Positions 1 through 5,998 of a stretch of DNA of 11,833 bases are shown piece by piece (the first letter of the stretch is position 1; every line of letters begins with the position of its first letter). The DNA is from an uncultured Blautia sp. (GTDB lineage: Bacteria > Bacillota > Clostridia > Lachnospirales > Lachnospiraceae): positions 1 to 11,833 of the forward strand of contig UQJE01000076.1 of NCBI GenBank assembly GCA_900541345.1, read 5' to 3'. The position numbers and the translations under genes were made by a program. A model generated the notes under the pieces. The model ran no database searches. It saw only the letters and a list, made by a program, of their open reading frames with translations, and was not told the origin of the DNA.

Positions 1-752
1 ATTCCTAAGAAAAACAGACTGAAGGTCAGAATAACGGAACCTGTAAAAAGCTCCATCTGCCCCAAAAGGAAATATTCTCCTATTGAGAGAACGAGCCCCA
101 TGATAATTCCCAAATATATGGCTCTGCCTTTCAGATGTTTTTTTAAAATTTCCTGATGTTTGTGTATCCAGAAGCCTGCCATAAAAAAAGGAAAGCCTGT
201 ATATAAGTAATTGCGAAATTCCATTACTCTGTATTCCTTCCCTGTTAATACAGAAGCCTCTTCCATCATAAAATGCCCCAGAAGAAGAACCGGGATGAAA
301 AACTCAGCAAGCTTTTGCGCATGTAGTTTTTCTGCCGCCCAAAATAATACATAGCAGTATAAAAGAGCCGGAAGAAACCAAAGATGCCACTTCACAGCTG
401 TCGTATTGTTGTAGTATAAAAAATTCCTGATATTTTCTTTTTCAAAAATTTCCAGAAACCATAAAACCGGTGATTTCCCTTCTATAACATGCCAGATCCA
501 CTGCCACACAATATAAAATCCAAATGAGGTGACGCATAAGAAAAACGTATGCCTGATTTTTCCCGGAAGACGCTCTGCTGCCTTTCCGTCTTTTCTCCAA
601 CAAAAATATCCGGAAATCATAAAGAAAAAGGGAACTGCAAATCTTGCAGCCGCATTGAAAATCTCCCCTGTCGCTCCCGGAAAATGAAGATGAAGAAATA
701 CTACCATATAGGCTGCCACTGCCTTTTCTGCATCTAACATTTGATTTCTCAT
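1..752 (-). CDS. Acyltransferase-3 family membrane protein (3' end outside window)
   Basis: The reading frame from the ATG at 752 is open to the window edge, giving about 250 residues with no stop; the C-terminal part lies outside. The N-terminus (MRNQMLDAEK, then VVFLHLHFPG with H21 and H23, then RFAVPFFFMISGYF) is typical of acyltransferase-3 (OafA/YrhL-like) integral membrane proteins, which transfer acetyl or other acyl groups to sugars or cell-wall components at the membrane. Hydrophobic stretches alternate with short basic loops, as in the usual 8-10 helix layout, for example around KWHLWFLPALLYCYVLFW and RNYLYTGFPFFMAGFWIH. A full-length member would be about 320-380 residues. An AGGGAGG sequence at 768-774 is the likely ribosome binding site, but it lies an unusually long 15 bases from the ATG. 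A second in-frame ATG at 740 is possible but has a poorer site. A dedicated promoter precedes the gene. The acceptor is unknown; modification of a surface glycan is an inference from the family and the nearby rhamnose genes. Confidence 0.85.
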   Translation of the reverse strand, partial: MRNQMLDAEKAVAAYMVVFLHLHFPGATGEIFNAAARFAVPFFFMISGYFCWRKDGKAAERLPGKIRHTFFLCVTSFGFYIVWQWIWHVIEGKSPVLWFLEIFEKENIRNFLYYNNTTAVKWHLWFLPALLYCYVLFWAAEKLHAQKLAEFFIPVLLLGHFMMEEASVLTGKEYRVMEFRNYLYTGFPFFMAGFWIHKHQEILKKHLKGRAIYLGIIMGLVLSIGEYFLLGQMELFTGSVILTFSLFFLG

Positions 753-786
753 AAAATACCAAAGCTTCCTCCCTGTTTTTCAGGGT

Positions 787-815
787 AGTATAGCAAAGGA
801 TTTTTTTCATGTCAA
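787..815 (-). promoter_or_regulatory. Sigma-A-type promoter of the acyltransferase gene
   Basis: On the minus strand a perfect -35 box TTGACA (815-810) is followed after 17 bases by TATACT (792-787), one base from the TATAAT consensus. Transcription would begin near 780, giving a leader of about 28 bases before the ATG at 752. The -35 box begins just downstream of the DUF3825 stop codon, so the acyltransferase has its own promoter and is not dependent on read-through. Confidence 0.8.
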
Positions 816-818
816 TGT

Positions 819-1568
819 TCAGGATGCCTGCGGCTTTAACCAGGAGCTGTCAAGCCGGGCAAGAAGTCTTGCATTATGATAAGCCATCTTTAAAGTCAGG
901 CAGGTTCTCCCAAGGTATCTTGTACCGTCAGTCGTTTTCATACATGCCAGTGCAAGATCCGGTTTCCCCGGACTTTGAAGACAAATGGGGATCAAAAGCT
1001 GAATACCGTGATTATAATACTGCGGAATCGCCGTTTTATAATCTGCCTCCAACATACGCCTCGTCTGCTTCAGCGCTCCGTCAAAAAGCTGTACCCGCAT
1101 CGTACTGTTCCTTACCCGCTCCGGCAAACGTCCTGCATTTTCTTCTTCACCGAATATGTGCTCATACTGAGGAACGACAGGAAGGGAAGTGTCAAAAACA
1201 AGCTCCGACGGATCTTTTACGTACTGCGCTTTTTCCGGAAGCTTTACTGATTTCATCTTCAGAAGATGATACTCTGTATAAAAGCCTTCCAGAAACCATT
1301 TCTGTCTCCCCGGTATAAGATTCGGCACAAAATAAGCATAAATAGGCTGATAATAATAATTAAATAATCCTGTATTAAACACTGCATATTTTTCTTCTTC
1401 CAAAACCTTTTTCTCCTCGTACAGCCTTCGAAAAGTCTGTTCCAGATACCCTTTTAATATTCCGTTATCCTCCGCCTCTCCAAAACTCCATTTTTCCGGT
1501 GCCATTCTCGCAAGACACTGGATCTGGCGATTATAATTCCCGCAATATGTGAAATCAAATAAATTCAT
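819..1568 (-). CDS. DUF3825 domain-containing protein
   Basis: This 249-residue soluble protein has no signal peptide or membrane segment. Its C-terminal third carries the hallmarks of DUF3825 (PF12873): GIQLLIPICL, then KPDLALACM, then TLKMAYHNARLLARLDSSWL at the end. The N-terminal part (FDFTYCGNYNRQIQCLARMAPEKW) also fits the family start. No biochemical function is established for DUF3825. The domain is often found with nucleic-acid-binding modules in larger proteins, but here it stands alone. The ATG at 1568 is well supported by AGGAGG 6-7 bases upstream. The gene is transcribed away from the MerR-methyltransferase gene across a shared 160-base intergenic region, so common regulation is possible but not shown. 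The recognition is from memory of the family's C-terminal pattern. Confidence 0.82.
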   Translation of the reverse strand: MNLFDFTYCGNYNRQIQCLARMAPEKWSFGEAEDNGILKGYLEQTFRRLYEEKKVLEEEKYAVFNTGLFNYYYQPIYAYFVPNLIPGRQKWFLEGFYTEYHLLKMKSVKLPEKAQYVKDPSELVFDTSLPVVPQYEHIFGEEENAGRLPERVRNSTMRVQLFDGALKQTRRMLEADYKTAIPQYYNHGIQLLIPICLQSPGKPDLALACMKTTDGTRYLGRTCLTLKMAYHNARLLARLDSSWLKPQAS

Positions 1569-1618
1569 GGGAAACCTCCTGTTTTCCGTATCTTTGAGAC
1601 AAGTGTCCCTTCTATATT

Positions 1619-1646
1619 ATTGTATCGTTTTCTTCGCCGGAAAGAA
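1619..1646 (-). promoter_or_regulatory. Weak candidate promoter for the DUF3825 gene
   Basis: On the minus strand, TTCTTT (1646-1641) and TACAAT (1624-1619) are separated by 16 bases. This is the best -35/-10 pair I could find in front of the DUF3825 start, but both boxes deviate from consensus and alternatives such as TAATAT at 1619-1614 exist. It lies in the 160-base divergent region and does not overlap the plus-strand promoter at 1662-1690. Confidence 0.25.
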
Positions 1647-1661
1647 CCTTCGATTTCTCTG

Positions 1662-1690
1662 TTGCTTCTTCTTTCTGTTCCTTCTATAAT
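1662..1690 (+). promoter_or_regulatory. Promoter of the MerR-methyltransferase gene
   Basis: TTGCTT (1662-1667), 17 bases, then a perfect TATAAT (1685-1690). A second TATAAT at 1694-1699 lacks a good -35 partner. The spacing is the ordinary 17 bp, unlike the 19 bp seen in front of rfbA. The intergenic region has no copy of the AAGGTAACCT element found there, so direct autoregulation through that element is not suggested. Confidence 0.6.
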
Positions 1691-1728
1691 ATCTATAATA
1701 AAAAATTTTTTCAGAAACGGAGTTTTAT

Positions 1729-2910
1729 ATGAAAAAAGACGGTTATTATTCCTCCGGCGAGTTTGCCAGAATGGCGCATGTTACCCTGCGCACGATACGA
1801 TATTATGACAAGCAGGATATTTTGAAACCTTCCTTTGTGACAGAAGCAGGAGCGCGTTTTTATACAGATGAAGACTTTGCCCGGCTTCAGCAGATTCTTC
1901 TCCTGAAATACCTTGGTTTTTCCCTTGACGATATACGGGAAATGACCATCGACGATTCCGATTATCACTTTATGCTCAATTCCCTGAATATTCAGCTGAA
2001 GCTTGTAAAAGATAAAATTGAGCAAATGCAGCTTGTAGAAAAAGCCATTGAAGATACTGCCAATGCCATTCAGACCGAGCACACAATTGACTGGAGCAAT
2101 ATGCTGAATCTGATTCATCTTACCAATATGGAAAAAAGTATGAAAAACCAGTATCAGAATGCTTCCAATATTTCTGCGCGAATCAGCCTTCACAGCCTGT
2201 ATTCTCAGAATCAGGAAGGCTGGTTTCCCTGGATTTACAGACAGTGTAAAATCTACCCTTCCATGAAAATCCTGGAAGCAGGCTGCGGTGACGGCGCTTT
2301 ATGGACAGAAAATCTCAACCTCCTTCCCGAAAACATTTCCATAACACTTTCCGATATATCAGAAGGAATGCTGCGAGATGCCAGAAGAGCGGTAGGTGCT
2401 TCTGACAGGCGCTTTTCCTACCGGAGATTTGACTGTGTAAAAATCCCCTTTGAGGCTGCCTCCTTCGATCTTGTAATTGCCAATCATGTACTTTTTTACT
2501 GCGAAAATCTCCCTTCTGTGTGCAGGGAAATTAAACGTGTATTAAAACCCGGAGGACGTTTTATCTGCAGTACATACGGAAAAAAACATATGCAGGAGGT
2601 CAGCAGTCTTGTCCAAAGCTTTGACGAACGAATCGTCCTATCTGCTGATAAATTATATGAAAAATTCGGACGGGAAAACGGAGCCGAAATCCTCTCCTGC
2701 TTTTTTTCGGAAGTAAACTGGAGCTCTTATGAAGATTCTCTTTTTATTCCCGAGGCAGAACCTCTGATTTCCTATATTCTCTCCTGCCACGGAAACCAAA
2801 ACCAGTATATTCTGGAACATTACAAGGAATTTCGCTCCTTTGTATCCAGAAAAACAAAAAACGGCTTTTCTGTGACAAAGGATGCCGGCATTTTTATTTG
2901 TGCAAATTAA
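1729..2910 (+). CDS. MerR-family regulator fused to a SAM-dependent methyltransferase domain
   Basis: The 393-residue protein has two parts. Residues 6-72 form a MerR winged helix-turn-helix: YSSGEFARMAHVTLRTIRYY at 7-26, then RFYTDEDFARLQQI and the LKYLGFSLDDIREM wing and helix. Residues about 83-115 look like the dimerising coiled coil. After a linker containing NMEKSMKNQYQN, residues about 178-290 form a class I methyltransferase: motif I LEAGCGDG at 182-189, TLSDIS as the acidic strand-2 loop, FDLVIANHVLFY near 246-257, and LKPGGRF at 272-278. The methyltransferase occupies the position where other MerR proteins carry an effector-sensing domain. The ATG is supported by GGAG six bases upstream. 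It is followed after 116 bases by rfbA, with a MerR-style promoter in the gap, so the rfb genes are the obvious candidate target. The sensed ligand and any methyl acceptor are unknown. It could act as an enzyme, or use the fold only to bind SAM or a small molecule. Confidence 0.88.
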   Translation: MKKDGYYSSGEFARMAHVTLRTIRYYDKQDILKPSFVTEAGARFYTDEDFARLQQILLLKYLGFSLDDIREMTIDDSDYHFMLNSLNIQLKLVKDKIEQMQLVEKAIEDTANAIQTEHTIDWSNMLNLIHLTNMEKSMKNQYQNASNISARISLHSLYSQNQEGWFPWIYRQCKIYPSMKILEAGCGDGALWTENLNLLPENISITLSDISEGMLRDARRAVGASDRRFSYRRFDCVKIPFEAASFDLVIANHVLFYCENLPSVCREIKRVLKPGGRFICSTYGKKHMQEVSSLVQSFDERIVLSADKLYEKFGRENGAEILSCFFSEVNWSSYEDSLFIPEAEPLISYILSCHGNQNQYILEHYKEFRSFVSRKTKNGFSVTKDAGIFICAN

Positions 2911-2939
2911 CCAAATTTTACAATTTTATTAAAAAACTC

Positions 2940-2970
2940 TTGAAGGTAACCTAAGGTAACCTTTTATAAT
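2940..2970 (+). promoter_or_regulatory. MerR-type promoter of the rfb genes (19-bp spacer)
   Basis: TTGAAG (2940-2945) and a perfect TATAAT (2965-2970) are separated by 19 bases. Two bases more than the 17-bp optimum is the known signature of promoters that MerR-family activators open by twisting the DNA. The spacer is filled by a dyad symmetric sequence, and a gene for a MerR-type protein lies immediately upstream. Transcription would start near 2977, about 50 bases before the rfbA start codon. No terminator is visible between the regulator gene and this promoter, so read-through from upstream may also feed the rfb genes. Confidence 0.75.
2943..2963 (+). promoter_or_regulatory. Candidate MerR operator: 21-bp dyad made of two AAGGTAACCT copies
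   Basis: AAGGTAACCT occurs twice in tandem (2943-2952 and 2953-2962). Because each copy is itself nearly palindromic, the 21 bases 2943-2963 also form an inverted repeat in which 9 of 10 base pairs match around a central A at 2953. The element overlaps the end of the -35 box and stops just before the -10 box, which is where MerR-family dimers bind. Binding by the adjacent regulator is an inference. Confidence 0.7.
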
Positions 2971-2972
2971 AC

Positions 2973-3008
2973 AATTACAACATCAGGAATCGCAGAATTA
3001 CAACATCA
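2973..3008 (+). repeat. 13-bp direct repeat in the rfbA leader
   Basis: AATTACAACATCA is present exactly at 2973-2985 and again at 2996-3008, separated by ten bases. Both copies lie between the -10 box and the ribosome binding site of rfbA, so the second is in the transcribed leader and the first spans the likely transcription start. Function is unknown: a local duplication or a second regulator site are both possible. Confidence 0.8.
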
Positions 3009-3026
3009 TTATGAAAGGAGTTTATT

Positions 3027-3935
3027 ATGAAAGGAATCATTTTAGCGGGAGGCTCAGGAACACGCCTTTATCCACTGACTATGGTCACATCAAAGCAGCT
3101 TCTCCCCATTTACGACAAGCCAATGATTTACTATCCCATGTCCGTTCTCATGAACGCAGGCATTCGTGACATTCTGATTATTTCCACACCTCAGGATACG
3201 CCCCGTTTCCAGGAGCTTTTAGGAGATGGTCATCAGTTTGGCGTAAACCTTACCTATGCGGTACAGCCAAGCCCGGACGGACTTGCACAGGCATTTATTA
3301 TCGGAGAGGAATTTATCGGAAACGACACGGTAGCTATGGTTCTGGGCGACAACATTTTCGCAGGGCACGGTCTGAAAAAGCGTCTGAAAACAGCAGTGAA
3401 AAATGCAGAATCCGGAAAAGGCGCAACTGTATTCGGCTATTATGTAGACGACCCGGAGCGTTTTGGAATTGTGGAATTTGATAAAACAGGAAAAGCTGTC
3501 TCCATCGAGGAAAAACCGGAACATCCAAAGAGCAACTACTGCGTTACAGGTCTTTACTTCTATGATAACCGTGTCGTGGAGTATGCCAAAAACTTAAAAC
3601 CAAGCGCCAGAGGCGAGCTTGAGATTACAGATCTGAACCGGATTTATCTGGAAAACAACGAGCTGAACGTAGAACTTTTAGGACAGGGCTTTACCTGGCT
3701 CGACACAGGCACACACGAAAGTCTTGTGGAGGCTACAAACTTCGTAAAAACAATGGAAAGCCATCAGCACAGAAAAATTGCCTGCCTTGAGGAAATTGCC
3801 TACTTAAACGGCTGGATTACAAAAGAGGACGTATTAAAGGTATATGAAGTTCTGAAAAAGAACCAGTACGGACAATATTTAAAAGACGTTCTCGATGGAA
3901 AGTACCTGGATATTTTGCATGAAACAAACCACTGA
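3027..3935 (+). CDS. rfbA: Glucose-1-phosphate thymidylyltransferase
   Basis: This 302-residue cytosolic enzyme joins glucose-1-phosphate and dTTP to make dTDP-glucose and pyrophosphate, the first step of dTDP-L-rhamnose synthesis. The nucleotide-binding signature GGSGTRLYPLT is at residues 8-18, followed by SKQLLPIYDKPMIYYP with K23. The metal-binding region VLGDNIFAGHG has GDN at 107-109, EEKP is at 161-164, and LDTGTHESL lies in the C-terminal half. Length and motif order match the RmlA/RfbA family throughout, with no gaps. The ATG is preceded by AAAGGAG with 6-base spacing. It is the first gene after the MerR-type promoter and is followed by rfbB after 16 bases. The product is allosterically inhibited by dTDP-rhamnose in characterised homologues; that is family knowledge, not something visible here. 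Confidence 0.97.
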   Translation: MKGIILAGGSGTRLYPLTMVTSKQLLPIYDKPMIYYPMSVLMNAGIRDILIISTPQDTPRFQELLGDGHQFGVNLTYAVQPSPDGLAQAFIIGEEFIGNDTVAMVLGDNIFAGHGLKKRLKTAVKNAESGKGATVFGYYVDDPERFGIVEFDKTGKAVSIEEKPEHPKSNYCVTGLYFYDNRVVEYAKNLKPSARGELEITDLNRIYLENNELNVELLGQGFTWLDTGTHESLVEATNFVKTMESHQHRKIACLEEIAYLNGWITKEDVLKVYEVLKKNQYGQYLKDVLDGKYLDILHETNH

Positions 3936-3936
3936 C

Positions 3937-3943
3937 AAAGGAG
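3937..3943 (+). promoter_or_regulatory. Ribosome binding site fixing the rfbB start
   Basis: AAAGGAG lies eight bases before the ATG at 3952 and just after the rfbA stop. It selects 3952 over an in-frame upstream ATG at 3895 that lies inside rfbA. Starting at 3952 places the Rossmann strand (MNIIVTGGAGFIG) at the exact N-terminus, as expected for the family. Confidence 0.85.
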
Positions 3944-3951
3944 ATTTTTAC

Positions 3952-4971
3952 ATGAATATTATTGTGACCGGCGGAGCCGGATTTATCGGAAGCAACTTTA
4001 TTTTTCATATGTTAAACAAATACCCGGATTACCGCATTGTGTGTCTTGACTGCCTCACATATGCAGGAAATCTTTCCACACTTGCGCCTGTTATGGACAA
4101 TCCGAACTTTCGCTTTGTAAAAGAAAGCATTACAGACAGAGAAGCGGTTTATCGTCTTTTTGAGGAGGAGCATCCTGACATTATCGTAAACTTTGCAGCA
4201 GAAAGCCACGTTGACCGTTCCATTGAAAATCCGGAAGTTTTCCTTGATACAAACATCAAAGGTACTGCTGTTCTTATGGATGCCTGCCGCAAATACGGCA
4301 TTCAGCGTTACCATCAGGTTTCCACTGATGAAGTTTATGGCGATCTTCCTCTTGACCGCCCTGACCTTTTCTTTACAGAGGAAACACCAATCCACACAAG
4401 CAGTCCGTACAGCTCCTCAAAAGCAGGTGCAGACCTTCTCGTTCTCGCCTACCACAGAACATACGGCCTTCCTGTTACCATCAGCCGCTGCTCCAATAAC
4501 TACGGCCCATACCATTTCCCGGAAAAACTGATTCCGCTTATGATTGCAAACGCACTTAATGACAAACCGCTTCCTGTATACGGAAAAGGCGAGAATGTCC
4601 GCGACTGGCTGTATGTGGAAGATCACTGCAAGGCCATCGATCTTATCATCCATAAAGGCCGCGTAGGCGAAGTTTACAACATTGGCGGACATAATGAGAT
4701 GACAAACATCGACATTGTAAAAATCATCTGTAAAGAACTTGGAAAACCGGAAAGTCTGATTACTTATGTAGCAGACAGAAAAGGTCACGACATGCGCTAT
4801 GCCATTGACCCAACAAAGATTCATAATGAGCTTGGCTGGCTTCCGGAGACAAAATTTGCCGACGGTATCAAAAAGACAATTCAGTGGTATCTTGACAATA
4901 AGGAATGGTGGGAAACGATTATTTCCGGCGAATACCAGAATTACTACGAAAAAATGTACGGAAACCGCTAA
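3952..4971 (+). CDS. rfbB: dTDP-glucose 4,6-dehydratase
   Basis: A 339-residue extended short-chain dehydrogenase that converts dTDP-glucose to dTDP-4-keto-6-deoxyglucose using tightly bound NAD, the second step toward dTDP-rhamnose. The NAD-binding motif TGGAGFIG is at residues 6-13. The catalytic T125-D126-E127 triad sits in QVSTDEVYGDL, and the YxxxK pair is Y153/K157 in PYSSSKAGAD. Further family blocks are NFAAESHVDRSI, SNNYGPYHFPEKLIPL, GENVRDWLYVEDHC and YNIGG. No catalytic residue is missing and the length is typical. The start chosen is the internal ATG with the good ribosome binding site, not the longer frame reaching back into rfbA. It lies 16 bases after rfbA and 12 bases before rfbD, so the three are clearly one operon. 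Confidence 0.97.
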   Translation: MNIIVTGGAGFIGSNFIFHMLNKYPDYRIVCLDCLTYAGNLSTLAPVMDNPNFRFVKESITDREAVYRLFEEEHPDIIVNFAAESHVDRSIENPEVFLDTNIKGTAVLMDACRKYGIQRYHQVSTDEVYGDLPLDRPDLFFTEETPIHTSSPYSSSKAGADLLVLAYHRTYGLPVTISRCSNNYGPYHFPEKLIPLMIANALNDKPLPVYGKGENVRDWLYVEDHCKAIDLIIHKGRVGEVYNIGGHNEMTNIDIVKIICKELGKPESLITYVADRKGHDMRYAIDPTKIHNELGWLPETKFADGIKKTIQWYLDNKEWWETIISGEYQNYYEKMYGNR

Positions 4972-4983
4972 GGGGGATTTTAC

Positions 4984-5925
4984 ATGAAAGTATTTGTAAC
5001 AGGCGTTGCAGGACAGCTCGGCCATGATGTAATGAATGAACTGGCTTCCCGGGGCTATGAGGGAGTCGGAAGCGACCTTGCACCTTCTTATAACGGTGTG
5101 ATGGACGGCACTGCTGTTACAGAAATGCCATATGTATCACTTGATATTACAGACGCTTCTTCTGTGAAAAAAACACTTCTTGAAGTAAAGCCGGACGTAG
5201 TGGTTCACTGCGCTGCATGGACTGCCGTTGACCTTGCTGAAGATGAGGATAAACGTGAAAAAGTCCGTGCCATTAATGCGGACGGTACAAAATATATTGC
5301 AGATGTGTGCAAAACTTTAAACTGTAAACTTGTTTATATCAGTACCGATTATGTATTTGACGGTCAGGGCACTACGCCCTGGGATCCGGACTGCAAAGAC
5401 TACCGTCCTTTAAATGTATATGGTCAGACGAAGCTTGAGGGCGAGCTTGCTGTTTCCGAGACTCTGGAAAAATTCTTTATCGTACGAATTGCCTGGGTAT
5501 TTGGAAAAAATGGCAACAACTTTATTAAAACCATGCTGAAAGTAGGAAAAAATCATGACCGCTTAACCGTCGTAAACGACCAGATTGGAACTCCTACTTA
5601 TACGCTTGACCTTGCTGTGCTTCTTGTTGATATGCTGGAAACAGAAAAATACGGCTACTATCATGCGACAAATGAGGGTGGATATATCAGTTGGTACGAT
5701 TTTGCCTGTGAAATCTTCCGTCAGGCAGCAGAGATGGGATATACAGATTATGACAGCGAGCATTTAACCGTCGCACCTGTCACAACAGCAGAATACGGCA
5801 TCTCCAAAGCAGCGAGACCATTTAACAGCCGCCTGGATAAGAGCAAGCTTACAGAAAATGGCTTCTCCCTTCTTCCTTCCTGGCAGGACGCACTGGAGCG
5901 CTATTTAAAAGAAATCGAATTTTAA
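4984..5925 (+). CDS. rfbD: dTDP-4-dehydrorhamnose reductase
   Basis: This 313-residue short-chain dehydrogenase catalyses the last step, NAD(P)H-dependent reduction of dTDP-4-keto-L-rhamnose to dTDP-L-rhamnose. The N-terminal cofactor site is VTGVAGQLG (residues 5-13). YISTDYVFDG holds S120, T121, D122 and Y123, and the catalytic YxxxK is Y146/K150 in VYGQTKLEGE. The later blocks RIAWVFG, NDQIGTPTYT, ATNEGG and ARPFNSRLDKSKL are all typical of RmlD. The AAGGGGG site about seven bases before the ATG sits directly after the rfbB stop. It is the last gene before the terminator at 5944-5986. The substrate requires the 3,5-epimerase RfbC, whose gene is not in this cluster. Confidence 0.96.
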   Translation: MKVFVTGVAGQLGHDVMNELASRGYEGVGSDLAPSYNGVMDGTAVTEMPYVSLDITDASSVKKTLLEVKPDVVVHCAAWTAVDLAEDEDKREKVRAINADGTKYIADVCKTLNCKLVYISTDYVFDGQGTTPWDPDCKDYRPLNVYGQTKLEGELAVSETLEKFFIVRIAWVFGKNGNNFIKTMLKVGKNHDRLTVVNDQIGTPTYTLDLAVLLVDMLETEKYGYYHATNEGGYISWYDFACEIFRQAAEMGYTDYDSEHLTVAPVTTAEYGISKAARPFNSRLDKSKLTENGFSLLPSWQDALERYLKEIEF

Positions 5926-5943
5926 AAATCAACACAATTTAAA

Positions 5944-5990
5944 AAATACCGGAAATCAGCTGCCTTTTATCTGATTTCCGGTATTTATTT
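5944..5990. terminator. Bidirectional intrinsic terminator between convergent operons
   Basis: The arm 5944-5959 pairs perfectly with 5971-5986, giving a 16-bp stem (core ACCGGAAATCAG) with an 11-base loop. On the plus strand the stem ends in TATTTATTTT; on the minus strand it is followed by a TTTTTT run. It lies between rfbD and the convergent DUF362 gene and can serve both. Confidence 0.9.
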
Positions 5991-5998
5991 TGCCTTGA

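Noticed and set aside
771..785. Small inverted repeat CCCTG/CAGGG considered as a terminator
   Set aside because: The stem is only 5 bp, no T-run follows it, and it sits at the start site of a strong promoter, not after a gene end.
442..810. 122-codon minus-strand open frame starting MKKILCYTT
   Set aside because: It overlaps the acyltransferase in another frame of the same strand, its first codons lie in the promoter, and the sequence has no family-like or structured features.
809..1318. 169-codon plus-strand open frame
   Set aside because: It is antisense to the DUF3825 gene, has no ribosome binding site, and its composition looks like a shadow of the real frame.
1597..1610. GAGACAAGTGTCCC, an imperfect dyad in the divergent intergenic region, considered as a regulator site
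   Set aside because: The arms are short with a mismatch, it does not resemble the rfb operator, and it sits in the DUF3825 leader without promoter-like spacing.
1711..2193. 160-codon minus-strand open frame opposite the MerR domain
   Set aside because: The opposite strand encodes an unmistakable MerR domain with promoter and ribosome site; this frame is a shadow.
3895..3951. Upstream ATG extending RfbB by 19 residues into rfbA
   Set aside because: It has no ribosome binding site and would place extra residues before the N-terminal Rossmann strand, whereas 3952 has AAAGGAG at eight bases.
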